Part shown: positions 8,943 to 17,521 of the stretch, one piece after another | How the letters are laid out: the number at the start of each line of letters is the position of its first letter | How positions within the stretch are numbered: position 1 is the first letter of the stretch | NCBI RefSeq assembly: GCF_017696055.1 | Contig: NZ_JAAORG010000003.1 | Span: 248,001 to 312,000 of the forward strand | Direction of reading: 5' to 3' | DNA length: 64,000 nt | From: Prochlorococcus marinus XMU1406 | GTDB taxonomy: Bacteria > Cyanobacteriota > Cyanobacteriia > PCC-6307 > Cyanobiaceae | The notes under the pieces: generated by a model | Seen by the model: only the letters and a program-made list of their open reading frames with translations | Databases searched by the model: none | What the model was told of the DNA's origin: nothing | Program-made: the position numbers and the translations under genes

Positions 8943-9087
8943 AAAAACTTCACCTCAAAGGAAAACAACTTTAAAATGGAACTCGAATGGAGAGCTTTCC
9001 GAAATTGATATGTTAAGAATTTTAGACAAGATATCATCACATAATCTTAATCAATGTGAATTAACATGCGATTCTGATACAAATTAA
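8935..9087 (+). CDS. Small soluble protein coupled to upstream gene (50 aa)
   Basis: ATG at 8935, 8 bases downstream of a strong GGGAGGTGATC ribosome site within the previous gene. Basic N-terminus (MNKKTSPQRKTTLKWN), then LSEIDMLRILDKI and an end with CELTC, again a C-x3-C pair. Co-translation suggests the two small Cys proteins act together. Confidence 0.55.
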   Translation: MNKKTSPQRKTTLKWNSNGELSEIDMLRILDKISSHNLNQCELTCDSDTN

Positions 9088-9215
9088 GATTTGTTTTTCA
9101 ATATATTTACCAATACTGCTGATAAAAAAGCAGCTTATGGGATTTTTGTAAGATATCAATTTTAATTAACCAGATTTCAATCAAAATTTAGAACAATTTA
9201 AAAATATCTTAGGTT

Positions 9216-9368
9216 TTATTTTGAAAAATTAATTTTAGAACTTCTAGTTTTTTTTAAGAATGTTTTACTAATTTCTTTTTTTGTTATTTGAATCGGTTTT
9301 ACTAAACCTAAATCACCATGGGTTGGACAATAATAAGTCATAAGCATCCACTGTTTTTCTTCATCCAT
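9216..9368 (-). CDS. Small conserved protein (50 aa)
   Basis: Starts MDEEKQWMLMTYYCPTHGDLG, which looks like a beta hairpin with Cys/His (C-P-T-H-G), then a basic tail KKTRSSKINFSK. Could bind nucleic acid or metal through that knuckle, but this is inference from composition. No family name. Confidence 0.5.
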   Translation of the reverse strand: MDEEKQWMLMTYYCPTHGDLGLVKPIQITKKEISKTFLKKTRSSKINFSK

Positions 9369-9553
9369 AAGTAATTTTAAAAATAATGATTATGTAAATA
9401 GGACGAATTATTAAAAAACTGATGTTTTTTAATCTTTTTTTCTTTTTTACTTAATAATTTATAAAAATTTGAATATATTCTCACTAATTAGATATAAATA
9501 CGCATGACTTTTAAAATAAAGCCTGCTATTTATTAATAAATTCAAAATTATTC

Positions 9554-9685
9554 ATGTCTCTAGAATCTATATTGATGGTAGTTGCTCCAATCTGTCTTTT
9601 TACGGTAGGAGTCATTGTTTTGCCTATTCTAGTAAAGCCACGTAAACAATCTGGTTTGCCTAAGAGGTATATACGCGGTCTTTAA
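9554..9685 (+). CDS. Single-pass membrane microprotein (43 aa)
   Basis: ATG start. One helix (ILMVVAPICLFTVGVIVLPILV) with a basic C-terminus KPRKQSGLPKRYIRGL. The positive tail would stay in the cytoplasm. Resembles accessory subunits of photosynthetic complexes in size and layout only. Confidence 0.55.
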   Translation: MSLESILMVVAPICLFTVGVIVLPILVKPRKQSGLPKRYIRGL

Positions 9686-9931
9686 ATTAATTAAGTTTTA
9701 AAGAAGATTAAAGACAATCAGTATAAAAAAGGATCAAGTAGATGAATAAAAAGATTGCATTAATGAATAAATCAATAAATAACACAAATAATTTTATTTG
9801 AAGACGAAATTAAAGTCGTAAAAACCTTATCGAAAAATTATTTATCAATTCTTTTCATTATTAGATCCTGTGGTGGATAATAGAATATATAAATTCACTT
9901 TTATATAACAAAATTCTTAACCAAAAAAAAT

Positions 9932-11098
9932 TTGAGTAATATAAAATTTTCAGGTCTTAAAGGCAAAGCGCTTGTAATAGAGGATAAAGATATTCCAAGC
10001 ATAAAAGAATTTCATGATGTTATCCCAGATCACTTTTTTAAGTGTAATACCAAAACTTCTTTGAAGTATCTTTTACAATCAGCTTTAATTCAATCATTAG
10101 TAGTTGCGATAGGGTTATCTATTCCATTTACCCCAAAAATGATCCCAATTTGGATTATTTACGCATTACTATCAGGTACCACTGCAATGGGATTCTGGGT
10201 AATTGCCCATGAATGTGGGCATGGAGCATTCTCTAAAAATAAGACATTGGAATCTATAACTGGTTATTTACTACATTCATTACTTCTAGTGCCTTATTTT
10301 TCTTGGCAACGTTCTCATGCAGTTCATCATCGATTCACAAATAACATAACCAATGGAGAAACTCACGTCCCTTTAGTGATTAAAGGGAATGGAGTTACAG
10401 AAAAAGTTGGCGGAGAAAAAGAATTACATTTTTCAAATTCCTTAGGTAAGAAAAATTATGGAATTCTTCAACTTGTTTTACATCTAATATTTGGCTGGCC
10501 TGCTTATTTACTTACGGGAAGTACAGGAGGAGTTAAATATGGTACTTCAAATCATTTTTGGCCAACAAAACCATTTTCTAAAGCATTATGGCCATCAATA
10601 TGGGCCAAAAAAGTTTGGATATCAGATATTGGCGTAGGTTTGACATCAGTGGGTATTGTTTATTTAGTTTTCAACTATGGATTTTTTCCAGTAATTGCTC
10701 TGTATTTTGGCCCTTTATTAGTAGTTAATTGTTGGCTAGTCGTTTATACATGGCTTCATCATACAGATTCAGATGTACCTCATCTTTCAAATACGGAATT
10801 TTCCTTTATGAGAGGCGCATTTCTATCTATTGACAGGCCTTACGGTAGAGTCCTTAATTTTCTTCACCACAATATAGGTTCTAGCCATGTAGTTCATCAT
10901 GTATGTCCAACGATCCCTCATTATCATGCAAAAAAGGCAACTGTCTTAATTAAAAAATCCTTTAAAAAAGCATATCTTTTTAATCCTGATCCAATACACA
11001 AGGCACTATGGAATATTGCTTGCAATTGCGTTGCTGTTAAGTCAGACTTCAAGAGAGGAAGATATATATGGCAATCTTCTTACAAAATGGTGGATTAA
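9932..11098 (+). CDS. Membrane fatty-acid desaturase, FAD2/DesA-like
   Basis: 388 aa, TTG start. Boxes HECGHGAF, RSHAVHH and HVVHHVCPTIPHYHA follow the order and spacing of the acyl-lipid delta-12/omega-3 desaturases (FAD2/DesA class), including the DRPYGR...FLHHNIG segment just before box 3. Acts on membrane glycerolipids, affecting cold and light tolerance of thylakoids. Exact position specificity is not decided here. Confidence 0.9.
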   Translation: MSNIKFSGLKGKALVIEDKDIPSIKEFHDVIPDHFFKCNTKTSLKYLLQSALIQSLVVAIGLSIPFTPKMIPIWIIYALLSGTTAMGFWVIAHECGHGAFSKNKTLESITGYLLHSLLLVPYFSWQRSHAVHHRFTNNITNGETHVPLVIKGNGVTEKVGGEKELHFSNSLGKKNYGILQLVLHLIFGWPAYLLTGSTGGVKYGTSNHFWPTKPFSKALWPSIWAKKVWISDIGVGLTSVGIVYLVFNYGFFPVIALYFGPLLVVNCWLVVYTWLHHTDSDVPHLSNTEFSFMRGAFLSIDRPYGRVLNFLHHNIGSSHVVHHVCPTIPHYHAKKATVLIKKSFKKAYLFNPDPIHKALWNIACNCVAVKSDFKRGRYIWQSSYKMVD

Positions 11099-11216
11099 AA
11101 ACACAATAAGCATCAATTCTTTATCACATTAATTTACGCAAATCTGAAAAGAATATAAAAGATTTAGCAATAACAAATTTTTCATCTTAGAAAATATCTG
11201 AAAGTTTAGTAATTTT

Positions 11217-11378
11217 ATGAGTGGCGACAATTTGCATGGTAAACAACCTATTAAATTTTATTCGGAAAAAATAACACTTACAAAAGTTGAATTATTAGAA
11301 AGACAGTTGAGTTTAGGCGAAAAAATTTCAGATTTAGATCAAAAGCATAAAGAATGGAGCAAAAAACTATCAGGTTGA
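11217..11378 (+). CDS. Small helical protein (53 aa)
   Basis: ATG start. Polar start (MSGDNLHGKQPIKFY) then one long amphipathic helix (TKVELLERQLSLGEKISDL). Soluble; no family recognised. Confidence 0.5.
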   Translation: MSGDNLHGKQPIKFYSEKITLTKVELLERQLSLGEKISDLDQKHKEWSKKLSG

Positions 11379-11420
11379 TCGAATATAAATTTGAATAACT
11401 TATTGATATTTAAATTTGAC

Positions 11421-12041
11421 TTATAAAGAAACTTTTCTGTAAATTATTGAAAAATTATTCGCGGGCATCCTAATAATATCTTCTTGAGAAAAACCATTTT
11501 TCTTACTCTCATCACAAACTTCCTCAAGATTTTTAATACCCCAAAGATCATTTTGCATTTTCAATGCATTATCGAAAAAATAATTACTTTCACTTGTATG
11601 CTTATTACAAATTTTAAATGGCCCATACAACATCAAAAATTGTCCCTTATTGAGTAATTTCCCTGATTCTCTTAAGAGTGCTACAGTACAAGACCACTGT
11701 GCTACATGAATCATATTTATAGAGACTATTCCTTGCAAAGAATGAGCTAATCTCAATGAAATTTTCCAAGGAGTTTTTTCTACATCAATCTCAAGAGGCT
11801 GGGGCATTTTCTTAGTTAAGTCTTCAGACTCAATCCAAGAACTTATACTTTTTCTATGTACTAACTCTGGATCACTTGTTTGCCAAATTATTCCAGGAAA
11901 GCGTTTTTGAAAAACTACTCCATGTTCACCGCTGCCACTCCCAATTTCCAATATTGCACCCTTTTTTATAATTCTGGATAATACATCACCAATGCAGTCT
12001 CTATTTCTTTGAGTCGCCGAAAAATAAAGTCTATTATCCAA
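11421..12041 (-). CDS. DUF938 SAM-dependent methyltransferase-like protein
   Basis: 206 aa. N-terminal SATQRNRDCIGDVL followed by the SAM motif ILEIGSGSGEHGVVF and, later, GIVSINMIHVAQWSCTVALL typical of DUF938. These are class I methyltransferase folds with unassigned substrate. Complete length for the family. Confidence 0.88.
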   Translation of the reverse strand: MDNRLYFSATQRNRDCIGDVLSRIIKKGAILEIGSGSGEHGVVFQKRFPGIIWQTSDPELVHRKSISSWIESEDLTKKMPQPLEIDVEKTPWKISLRLAHSLQGIVSINMIHVAQWSCTVALLRESGKLLNKGQFLMLYGPFKICNKHTSESNYFFDNALKMQNDLWGIKNLEEVCDESKKNGFSQEDIIRMPANNFSIIYRKVSL

Positions 12042-12094
12042 AATTAAAAAAAAAATTGGGCGCTTAAGTAAAAAGAATTATTTTATATCCTTGA

Positions 12095-12259
12095 TTATTT
12101 AACCTTTCTCAATTTAGGAGTCTTAAAAAATATTATTTTAAGGCTAAAGAATAATATTGAAATTGTAAGAGCAGGCAAGATATAAAGTATTAAATCAGAA
12201 CTCATTAGAGAAGGAATTCTTCCAAAAATTAAATGCATGTAGTAGGTAGCGGATGACAT
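12095..12259 (-). CDS. Small membrane protein (54 or 36 aa)
   Basis: The shorter form from the ATG at 12205 (MSSDLILYILPALTISILFF) is the safest; an in-frame ATG at 12259 extends it. One helix and a basic end (KTPKLRKVK). No Shine-Dalgarno decides between the starts. Confidence 0.45.
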   Translation of the reverse strand: MSSATYYMHLIFGRIPSLMSSDLILYILPALTISILFFSLKIIFFKTPKLRKVK

Positions 12260-12343
12260 GAATTGATATATATCTAATTCATTAATAGCAACTATTTGAA
12301 TTCTAAAAACTACTTTTAATAAAAACTAAAAATTCTCAAAAAA

Positions 12344-12375
12344 AGAGTCAGCCTGTATCCCTACTAGCTGACTCT
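12344..12375. terminator. Bidirectional rho-independent terminator
   Basis: AGAGTCAGC pairs with GCTGACTCT (9 bp, 14-base loop). An A run precedes it and a short T-rich stretch follows, so it could serve both strands. Confidence 0.6.
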
Positions 12376-12567
12376 ACTTTTATATTAATTTAAATTACCT
12401 CTAAATGAGGATAAACCTTAAAAAGAACAAGGCAAAAAGTTTATTTTTTTTTTTTTTAATTTAAAATATTAGAACCAAAATTGAATCAAACATAAGGTAT
12501 ATTTCGACACATAAATGTATCATTTATAAAATTTTCCTGACAAATAAAAGGAATTAGCACTATTTTC

Positions 12568-12606
12568 TTTACATTGTTAAATAAATATGTTACATTTGTT
12601 TACAAA
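12568..12606 (+). promoter_or_regulatory. hli promoter with HLR1 (RpaB-type) repeat
   Basis: TTTACA at 12568, 17 bases, then TACATT at 12591. Overlapping the -10 is GTTACATT-TG-TTTACAAA (12589-12606), a full match to the HLR1 direct repeat ((G/T)TTACA(T/A)(T/A), 2-base gap) that RpaB binds in cyanobacteria. The same geometry recurs at 32731-32769 and, inverted, at 13799-13837. Confidence 0.7.
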
Positions 12607-12619
12607 TTACACAAACAAA

Positions 12620-12727
12620 ATGACTCCAGAAGCAGAACGTTTTAACGGTTGGGCAGCAATGTTAGGTTTTGTTGCAGCAGTCGGTGCCTATGTAACAACA
12701 GGCCAGATCATACCAGGATGGTTCTAA
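12620..12727 (+). CDS. hli: High-light-inducible protein, 35 aa form
   Basis: Starts MTPEAERFNGWAAMLGF and continues with a glycine-rich helix ending TTGQIIPGW. This is the Hlip/Scp single-helix relative of LHC proteins: ExxNG...AMLGF binds chlorophyll and quenches excess light in the thylakoid. The usual Arg of NGR is replaced here (NGW). Identical in protein sequence to 32785-32892 despite many silent changes. Its TAA overlaps the ATG of the next gene (TAATG). Confidence 0.92.
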   Translation: MTPEAERFNGWAAMLGFVAAVGAYVTTGQIIPGWF

Positions 12728-12867
12728 TGAAAAATAACCAATCAAAAATAGTTGAAAAAGAAAAAATCGTTGCTGAAAAGCTTAATGGAAGATTTGCAAT
12801 GTTAGGTTTTATTGCTCTTGTTGGAGCATATTTAACAACAGGTCAAATAATTCCTGGTTTTATTTAA
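12727..12867 (+). CDS. hli: High-light-inducible protein, 46 aa form
   Basis: Start at ATG 12727, overlapping the previous stop; longer in-frame extensions upstream simply read through the first hli. A polar leader (KNNQSKIVEKEKIVAEK) precedes LNGRFAMLGFIALVGAYL and TTGQIIPGF. Chlorophyll-binding Hlip core complete. Second gene of a coupled pair, followed by a terminator at 12891. Confidence 0.92.
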   Translation: MKNNQSKIVEKEKIVAEKLNGRFAMLGFIALVGAYLTTGQIIPGFI

Positions 12868-12890
12868 TATAAACTTTTAATTTTTTCTAT

Positions 12891-12929
12891 AGAGTCAAAT
12901 GTAATTTGAAATTTGACTCTTTTTTTTTG
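12891..12929 (+). terminator. Rho-independent terminator of the hli pair
   Basis: AGAGTCAAAT pairs with ATTTGACTCT (10-bp stem) followed by nine T. A textbook terminator. Confidence 0.85.
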
Positions 12930-13082
12930 TGATATTTTTTTTAAAATACTCTGCACTAATATGAGGTTTTAATAATCATCTGTAGAACCTAAAAAATATT
13001 TTAAAAATCAGTATAATAATTTTTCCTAGTTGCTAAAAATTAAATTAATAGTATTTTTTTAGTTTTGAGGAACATCTCTCTC

Positions 13083-13214
13083 TTGTCAAAACTTAGTTTG
13101 AAGATAGTGTTTGGGCTAATTTTACTAACCTATATTGTCGCAAAAACTACTAAAACTAAGAAAGTTTATAAGCAACAACATTCAAGGATTCAATTTTTTT
13201 TAATAGAGTGCTGA
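13083..13214 (+). CDS. Possible membrane microprotein (43 aa)
   Basis: TTG start. One helix (LKIVFGLILLTYIVA) and a very basic Lys/Gln tail. No Shine-Dalgarno and no recognised family; it may be chance. Confidence 0.3.
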   Translation: MSKLSLKIVFGLILLTYIVAKTTKTKKVYKQQHSRIQFFLIEC

Positions 13215-13341
13215 AATATAAAATCAACAATATCAAAATAAAATTCTTAAGTAGAATTATGAATTTGATTATTTTTCTTCTTTAACACATAAATTTATTT
13301 CTTAAATGATGCTATCTTTATCAAGACAATTCGAGTAATTA

Positions 13342-13470
13342 ATGAGAGTAAAACTTGAACCTGAGACGGCATTTATTGGCAAGAAATTTGCTTACCTATT
13401 CCTTGGAATAATATTTAGCCTAAATGCAATAACGTTTGTTTGGTTTTTTTTATTCTCAAATTTAAAATAG
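13342..13470 (+). CDS. Membrane microprotein (42 aa)
   Basis: ATG start. MRVKLEPETAFIGKKFAYLF then one helix up to VWFFLFSNLK. Amino-acid composition is gene-like. Convergent with the hli gene at 13577. Function unknown. Confidence 0.5.
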   Translation: MRVKLEPETAFIGKKFAYLFLGIIFSLNAITFVWFFLFSNLK

Positions 13471-13576
13471 ATGAATTATGACTGTAAAAAGGAGGTAAGG
13501 TGATTTTAAATTAATTTTTAAGAAAAAATTTTTATTGTTCTTTAACAGAAAAGTTTGTAAGGGAATAATTTAAGTA

Positions 13577-13783
13577 TTAAAAAATTCCTGGAATAATCTG
13601 TCCTGTTGTTACATAAGCACCCAATAGTGCAACGAAACCAACCATAGCCCATCTACCATTTACTTTTTCTGCATTCTGAGGATACCCATCGTAGGATACA
13701 GTTTCATCAATATAAGGTCTAGTTTCTGATGGGAACATATTCTGTCTTCCACCTGATTCTGTTGTAACTCCTGATTTCGTCAT
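13577..13783 (-). CDS. hli: High-light-inducible protein, 68 aa form
   Basis: Longer N-terminal domain (30 or so polar residues with GGRQNMFPSETRPYIDETV) followed by AEKVNGRWAMVGFVALLG and TTGQIIPGIF. The ExxNGRxAMxGF chlorophyll-binding motif is intact. Own promoter with HLR1 at 13799-13837. Thylakoid photoprotection protein. Confidence 0.93.
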   Translation of the reverse strand: MTKSGVTTESGGRQNMFPSETRPYIDETVSYDGYPQNAEKVNGRWAMVGFVALLGAYVTTGQIIPGIF

Positions 13784-13798
13784 TAAAAGATAATAATA

Positions 13799-13837
13799 AT
13801 TGTTAACTAAAGTAACACAAATATTAACTTATGTAAA
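13799..13837 (-). promoter_or_regulatory. hli promoter with HLR1-like repeat
   Basis: On the minus strand: TTTACA (13837-13832), 17 bases, TACTTT (13814-13809), with GTTACTTT-AG-TTAACAAT (13816-13799) covering the -10. Spacing is identical to the two forward hli promoters; the second half-site has one mismatch to HLR1. Confidence 0.6.
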
Positions 13838-13992
13838 CCAAGGCCCTCTTATGGCTTGCCTCTGAGTATTTAGGGGCAAATATGTAACATTTTCGTCTAA
13901 AAAATTAGCAGAATGCGAAATTTCTAATTAAATTATTTCTTAATTATCTAATTTACTGGTAAATCATAAAAAATAAGCATTTATACTCACAG

Positions 13993-14115
13993 TAAGTAAT
14001 TTTACTTAGTAGAATGAATTTAGCATTTAGGAAGTGCTTAGCTGGTTAACGTCAGAAAATCTGAATTTAACTAGTTCGTCATGAGCTTGCCTGTGGGATA
14101 CTTGCAAGCTCTTTC
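13993..14115 (+). ncRNA. Candidate small RNA in a gene-free gap
   Basis: The 460-base gap 13784-14243 has no credible reading frame. It holds a 7-2-7 palindrome (TAAGTAA/TTACTTA, 13993-14008), a 7-bp stem CTGGTTA/TAACTAG (14042-14074) enclosing CAGA-aaa-TCTG, then GAGCTTGC/GCAAGCTC (14083-14111) and a short T-rich tail. The order of stems and end hairpin without an upstream gene on this strand suggests a stand-alone RNA. The boundaries are guesses. Confidence 0.35.
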
Positions 14116-14243
14116 AATTTTAAGAGCAACTAAATAAAATAAACAAATAGATAACAATTTTTCTAACAAATTTATTTTTAAGTAATTAGAAAAATGTCAA
14201 TAAAAAAATTTTTTGCTAAATAAAAAATAGAGTTAAAAAAGTT

Positions 14244-14345
14244 ATGTCTTTAGATTTTATTCTCATCCCTTCTTGCATTGTTATTATCCTTTTTCTTTTA
14301 AATAGAGAAAATATTATCTACAAAACAAATCAAAAGGCTAAGTAA
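14244..14345 (+). CDS. Membrane micropeptide (33 aa)
   Basis: ATG start. One helix (FILIPSCIVIILFLL) and a basic tail NRENIIYKTNQKAK. Typical one-helix microprotein; no function. Confidence 0.4.
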   Translation: MSLDFILIPSCIVIILFLLNRENIIYKTNQKAK

Positions 14346-14417
14346 TTGAATTAGTTTACATGAGGAATAATATTTAAGGATCAAAAAACTTTATTATTAT
14401 TTAGAAATAATAGATTT

Positions 14418-14546
14418 TTAAACTAGCTTGAATAACTTTTTTCTTAAAATTAATCTATTCCAATATGATATTGAATTATTAATTTGATCTATTTTTTGTT
14501 GGCAGTGTTCGCACTTGCATTCTTTTATAAAAGTTTTATTTTTCAT
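14418..14546 (-). CDS. Possible zinc-knuckle microprotein (42 aa)
   Basis: MKNKTFIKECKCEHCQQKID: three Cys and a His in CKCEHC within a basic helix. Could bind metal or nucleic acid; this is inferred from motif only. ATG start, no clear Shine-Dalgarno. Confidence 0.45.
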   Translation of the reverse strand: MKNKTFIKECKCEHCQQKIDQINNSISYWNRLILRKKLFKLV

Positions 14547-14727
14547 TCTTAGCCTCTTTCTTTTTAAGAAAACAAATTATTTGTTTTACTGCAAGTGTTT
14601 ACAAACTATTTTTTTTTGGAAATTAGCAAATTAAAATTTTATTTTTTTATAAAAATTTTATGTTGGTTTATAAAACATTCATATTTTATAATGCAGGGAA
14701 AGACAGTAAAAATTTAATAAATTTCTT

Positions 14728-15933
14728 TTGAAACTTACAAATCAATCACTTATAAAAAAAACTATCCATAAAGTAATTACACCATGGTATTCAATACCCT
14801 TAATAGATAGATGGTTATTAGGTCAAATTATACCCCCTATGATATTTGCAATTTCTGCTTTTACTGTTATTTCATTATCTGTTGGGGTAATGTTCGATCT
14901 CATAAGAAAAATTGTTGAATTTGGTTTACCTCTATTTTTAGCTTTAAAAGTTCTTTTTTTTAGTTTGCCTAGCTTTTTAGTTTTATCATTCCCAATGGCA
15001 GTTTTACTTTCTACATTGTTAGCCTATGGGAAATTATCAAGCAATTCAGAAATATTAGCTTTGAAATCATTAGGGATAAAAACTTCAAGAATTATTTCTC
15101 CAGCTATTGCTCTTTCAATATTTATGTCAGGCTTAACATTCTATTTCAATGATAATTTAGTCCCGGCGAGTAACAAGTTAGCAGAGGTAACTCTAAGAGC
15201 AGGAATTGGCAGCTCATTTAGTAATGAAACAGGAAAAGATAACATTATGTTTTCTAGATATGGCTCTAGAATTGATCCTTCAACTAATAAACCAACAAAA
15301 CATAATAACTTCCTAACTCATATATTTTATGCATCAGGGTTTTATAATAATATTATGGAGGGTGTTACTGTTTTAGATTTCTCGAGAAAAGATATACAAC
15401 AAATTTTAAAAGCGGAAAGTGCAACATTTGATAAAAAAAATTCTTCTTGGACTTTTTTAAATGGAAGTATGGTATCTATCGATCGAAATGGTCAAACTGG
15501 CAATATTCAATTTCAAAGATATGTATACCCATTCATAGAAGGTCCCTTGGAATTAGCACAAGTACCTAAAGATGCTAATGAAATGACTTTAAAGCAGGCT
15601 TTTAGAGCAGAAAAGATTTATAAAAAAACTGGAAACTTAAAGGAGTTAAGAAGAATTAAAGTCCGCATTCAAGAAAAATTTACTCTACCTTTTGCATGCT
15701 TGGTCTTTGGTTTAATAGGCAGCAGTTTGGGATCTAAATCTAATTTAAGATCTTCAAAAAGTCAGGGATTTGGATTGAGCGTGATCCTTATATTAATCTA
15801 TTATGTAATGTCGTTTATATTTAGTTCATTTGGAGTCAAAGGTATTTTGCCACCTATTTTTGCTGCATGGTTACCTGTCATAATTTCTCTAACCGGTGGA
15901 ATTTATTTATTGAAAAAATCAAGTTCTATTTAA
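14728..15933 (+). CDS. LptF/LptG family permease (YjgP/YjgQ)
   Basis: 401 aa, TTG start. Three N-terminal transmembrane helices (IDRWLLGQIIPPMIF start is the family signature), a periplasmic beta-jellyroll of about 200 residues, and three C-terminal helices. Permease of the LPS-export ABC transporter (LptBFG) in the inner membrane. Cyanobacteria often have a single LptF/G-like protein that would form a homodimer, so F versus G is not assigned. Confidence 0.9.
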   Translation: MKLTNQSLIKKTIHKVITPWYSIPLIDRWLLGQIIPPMIFAISAFTVISLSVGVMFDLIRKIVEFGLPLFLALKVLFFSLPSFLVLSFPMAVLLSTLLAYGKLSSNSEILALKSLGIKTSRIISPAIALSIFMSGLTFYFNDNLVPASNKLAEVTLRAGIGSSFSNETGKDNIMFSRYGSRIDPSTNKPTKHNNFLTHIFYASGFYNNIMEGVTVLDFSRKDIQQILKAESATFDKKNSSWTFLNGSMVSIDRNGQTGNIQFQRYVYPFIEGPLELAQVPKDANEMTLKQAFRAEKIYKKTGNLKELRRIKVRIQEKFTLPFACLVFGLIGSSLGSKSNLRSSKSQGFGLSVILILIYYVMSFIFSSFGVKGILPPIFAAWLPVIISLTGGIYLLKKSSSI

Positions 15934-16003
15934 GATTTTAAGAACATGAATTTTAATATATTTAATTATCAAAATTTTTTGCAACTATAAGATTCCAAGA
16001 TCC

Positions 16004-16588
16004 TTATATCGCATCTATTTTTTGATAACCATACCAATCAGGATAATTATTTTCTTCAATAAAATTATTATCCTCGGTTAATTCAATTTCCCAATTACTT
16101 ATCTTTCTTATTAGTTCACAATCATCAAAACTAATTAACATTTCTAGAGAAGCAATATCATCTTTATGCTTTTTTTCGCAGCCAATAAGCCATTTAGATT
16201 TAGCAATTTTTTTTGCCTCTAATTTAGTTGAAGCGATAACTAAACCAAACTCATGTTTTTCTTGCATAGAAGTTGGACTATAGCCTCCAATATTGACAAA
16301 CCATAAAAATTTATGGGCCTTCCTTTTTTTAACCAATTGCTTTTTTTCTTTTTTATCCTTTTCAAAATTAATTAAATTAATCTTATAGCCATCTATATAT
16401 TCTATTTTTTTATAGCTATCAATATGCAATCCATTTGGAGATCCAAACCAATCATTTCTCAAAGTAGGAAATGTATCCTCAATTTTAGATCCAACAACCC
16501 ATCTAACATCATGTAGCTCAATATTAGCTTTTCTTGCTCTACCGCCTAGAACAACCAAAAAAAGGAAATTATTTTCTAATTTTTCCAC
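16004..16588 (-). CDS. DUF1543 protein
   Basis: 194 aa. FLVVLGGRARKANIELHDVRWV and the second copy HKFLWFVNIGGY...EKHEFGLVIA are the two DUF1543 half-domains. Soluble, function unassigned. Complete. Confidence 0.85.
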   Translation of the reverse strand: MEKLENNFLFLVVLGGRARKANIELHDVRWVVGSKIEDTFPTLRNDWFGSPNGLHIDSYKKIEYIDGYKINLINFEKDKKEKKQLVKKRKAHKFLWFVNIGGYSPTSMQEKHEFGLVIASTKLEAKKIAKSKWLIGCEKKHKDDIASLEMLISFDDCELIRKISNWEIELTEDNNFIEENNYPDWYGYQKIDAI

Positions 16589-16669
16589 TTTTAAAAATAA
16601 AGTTATCTGAGGCTTTAATTTAGATTATCAAGATTTACCTTTCAAATTATTTTTATTGCAAAAGAGATT

Positions 16670-16813
16670 CTAATTAAACCAGGCTTTTTTCTTTGCTTTA
16701 ACTTTTGGTGAAGTCTGCACTTTAGGCGCTTCATCTGCTCTGCCTTTAATGATCATTAAAGGAACTATTGCCCATAGAGCTAAAAATAATATCCAGAATA
16801 AGTAAATGTTCAT
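16670..16813 (-). CDS. Single-pass small protein (47 aa)
   Basis: ATG start. MNIYLFWILFLALWAIVPLM helix, then IKGRADEAPKVQTSPKVKAKKKAW, a long basic tail. Similar in design to 33434-33523 (helix then MIAKGKK). Function unknown. Confidence 0.6.
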   Translation of the reverse strand: MNIYLFWILFLALWAIVPLMIIKGRADEAPKVQTSPKVKAKKKAWFN

Positions 16814-17043
16814 AATAATAAAATCAAATGAAAACATACTAAAGTTAATTAAATAATATCCGTGAGTTTTTTTTTAAAGTTCTCATTTAGATGTATAATC
16901 AACTTTTTATTTTATTTAGAGAATTGGAAATCTGTAAAATTACTCTAAATAAGAAATTGACAATTAGTCATGATTTTTAAACATGATTTATGAAATTTAC
17001 CAACAAAAAATAACTTTATTTATTTATTTAATTTATCTTTTTA

Positions 17044-17517
17044 TTGTACTTTTTTCGTAATATAGTCTTGTCTTATTTTGCAAAGCCCAACTTCATTATC
17101 TATGACGAATGGTTTGACGATAATTTAAAAAAATCTAAACATGATGTAAAAAATAAAAAAATAAAAACTATTTCAAATATGCATGAATTTTTTTATAAGC
17201 AATCAAATTACAAAGTTGGTGCCTCTGAAAATAACTTGCAATTAATAAGCAAAGTAAATCAAAAAGAACTATTTAACAAAAATTATCTTGAAAATACTTC
17301 AGAAAAATACGTTCAATTATCAATTAAAAAATTCCGTTTATTTGAAAAACTGGCAAAAAGCAGGCTTAAATTAAATCTCAAAAAAAAATTTAATTATTTT
17401 TTATCAATTTTTGGCTTTGTATTCATTTTAGGATTTCTATTGTTTTTTATTTCACAATCTAAAAAAAATGAATCGAACGTAACAAATAAACCAATTGTTT
17501 TAGAAAAAAGATTTTAA
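17044..17517 (+). CDS. Hypothetical protein with C-terminal membrane anchor (157 aa)
   Basis: TTG start at 17044; a TTG at 17068 (reading SYFAKPNFIIYDEWFDDN) is equally possible. Basic, helical body and one helix near the end (FNYFLSIFGFVFILGFLLFF), giving a tail-anchored layout. No family recognised. Confidence 0.55.
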   Translation: MYFFRNIVLSYFAKPNFIIYDEWFDDNLKKSKHDVKNKKIKTISNMHEFFYKQSNYKVGASENNLQLISKVNQKELFNKNYLENTSEKYVQLSIKKFRLFEKLAKSRLKLNLKKKFNYFLSIFGFVFILGFLLFFISQSKKNESNVTNKPIVLEKRF

Positions 17518-17521
17518 TTTT

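Noticed and set aside
9742-9801. 19-codon frame
   Set aside because: Too short and low-complexity (Asn/Lys/Ile); no ribosome site.
12649-12867. Longer version of the second hli
   Set aside because: The first 26 codons are the out-of-frame reading of the upstream hli; the overlapping ATG at 12727 is the natural start. The same applies to 32814-33026.
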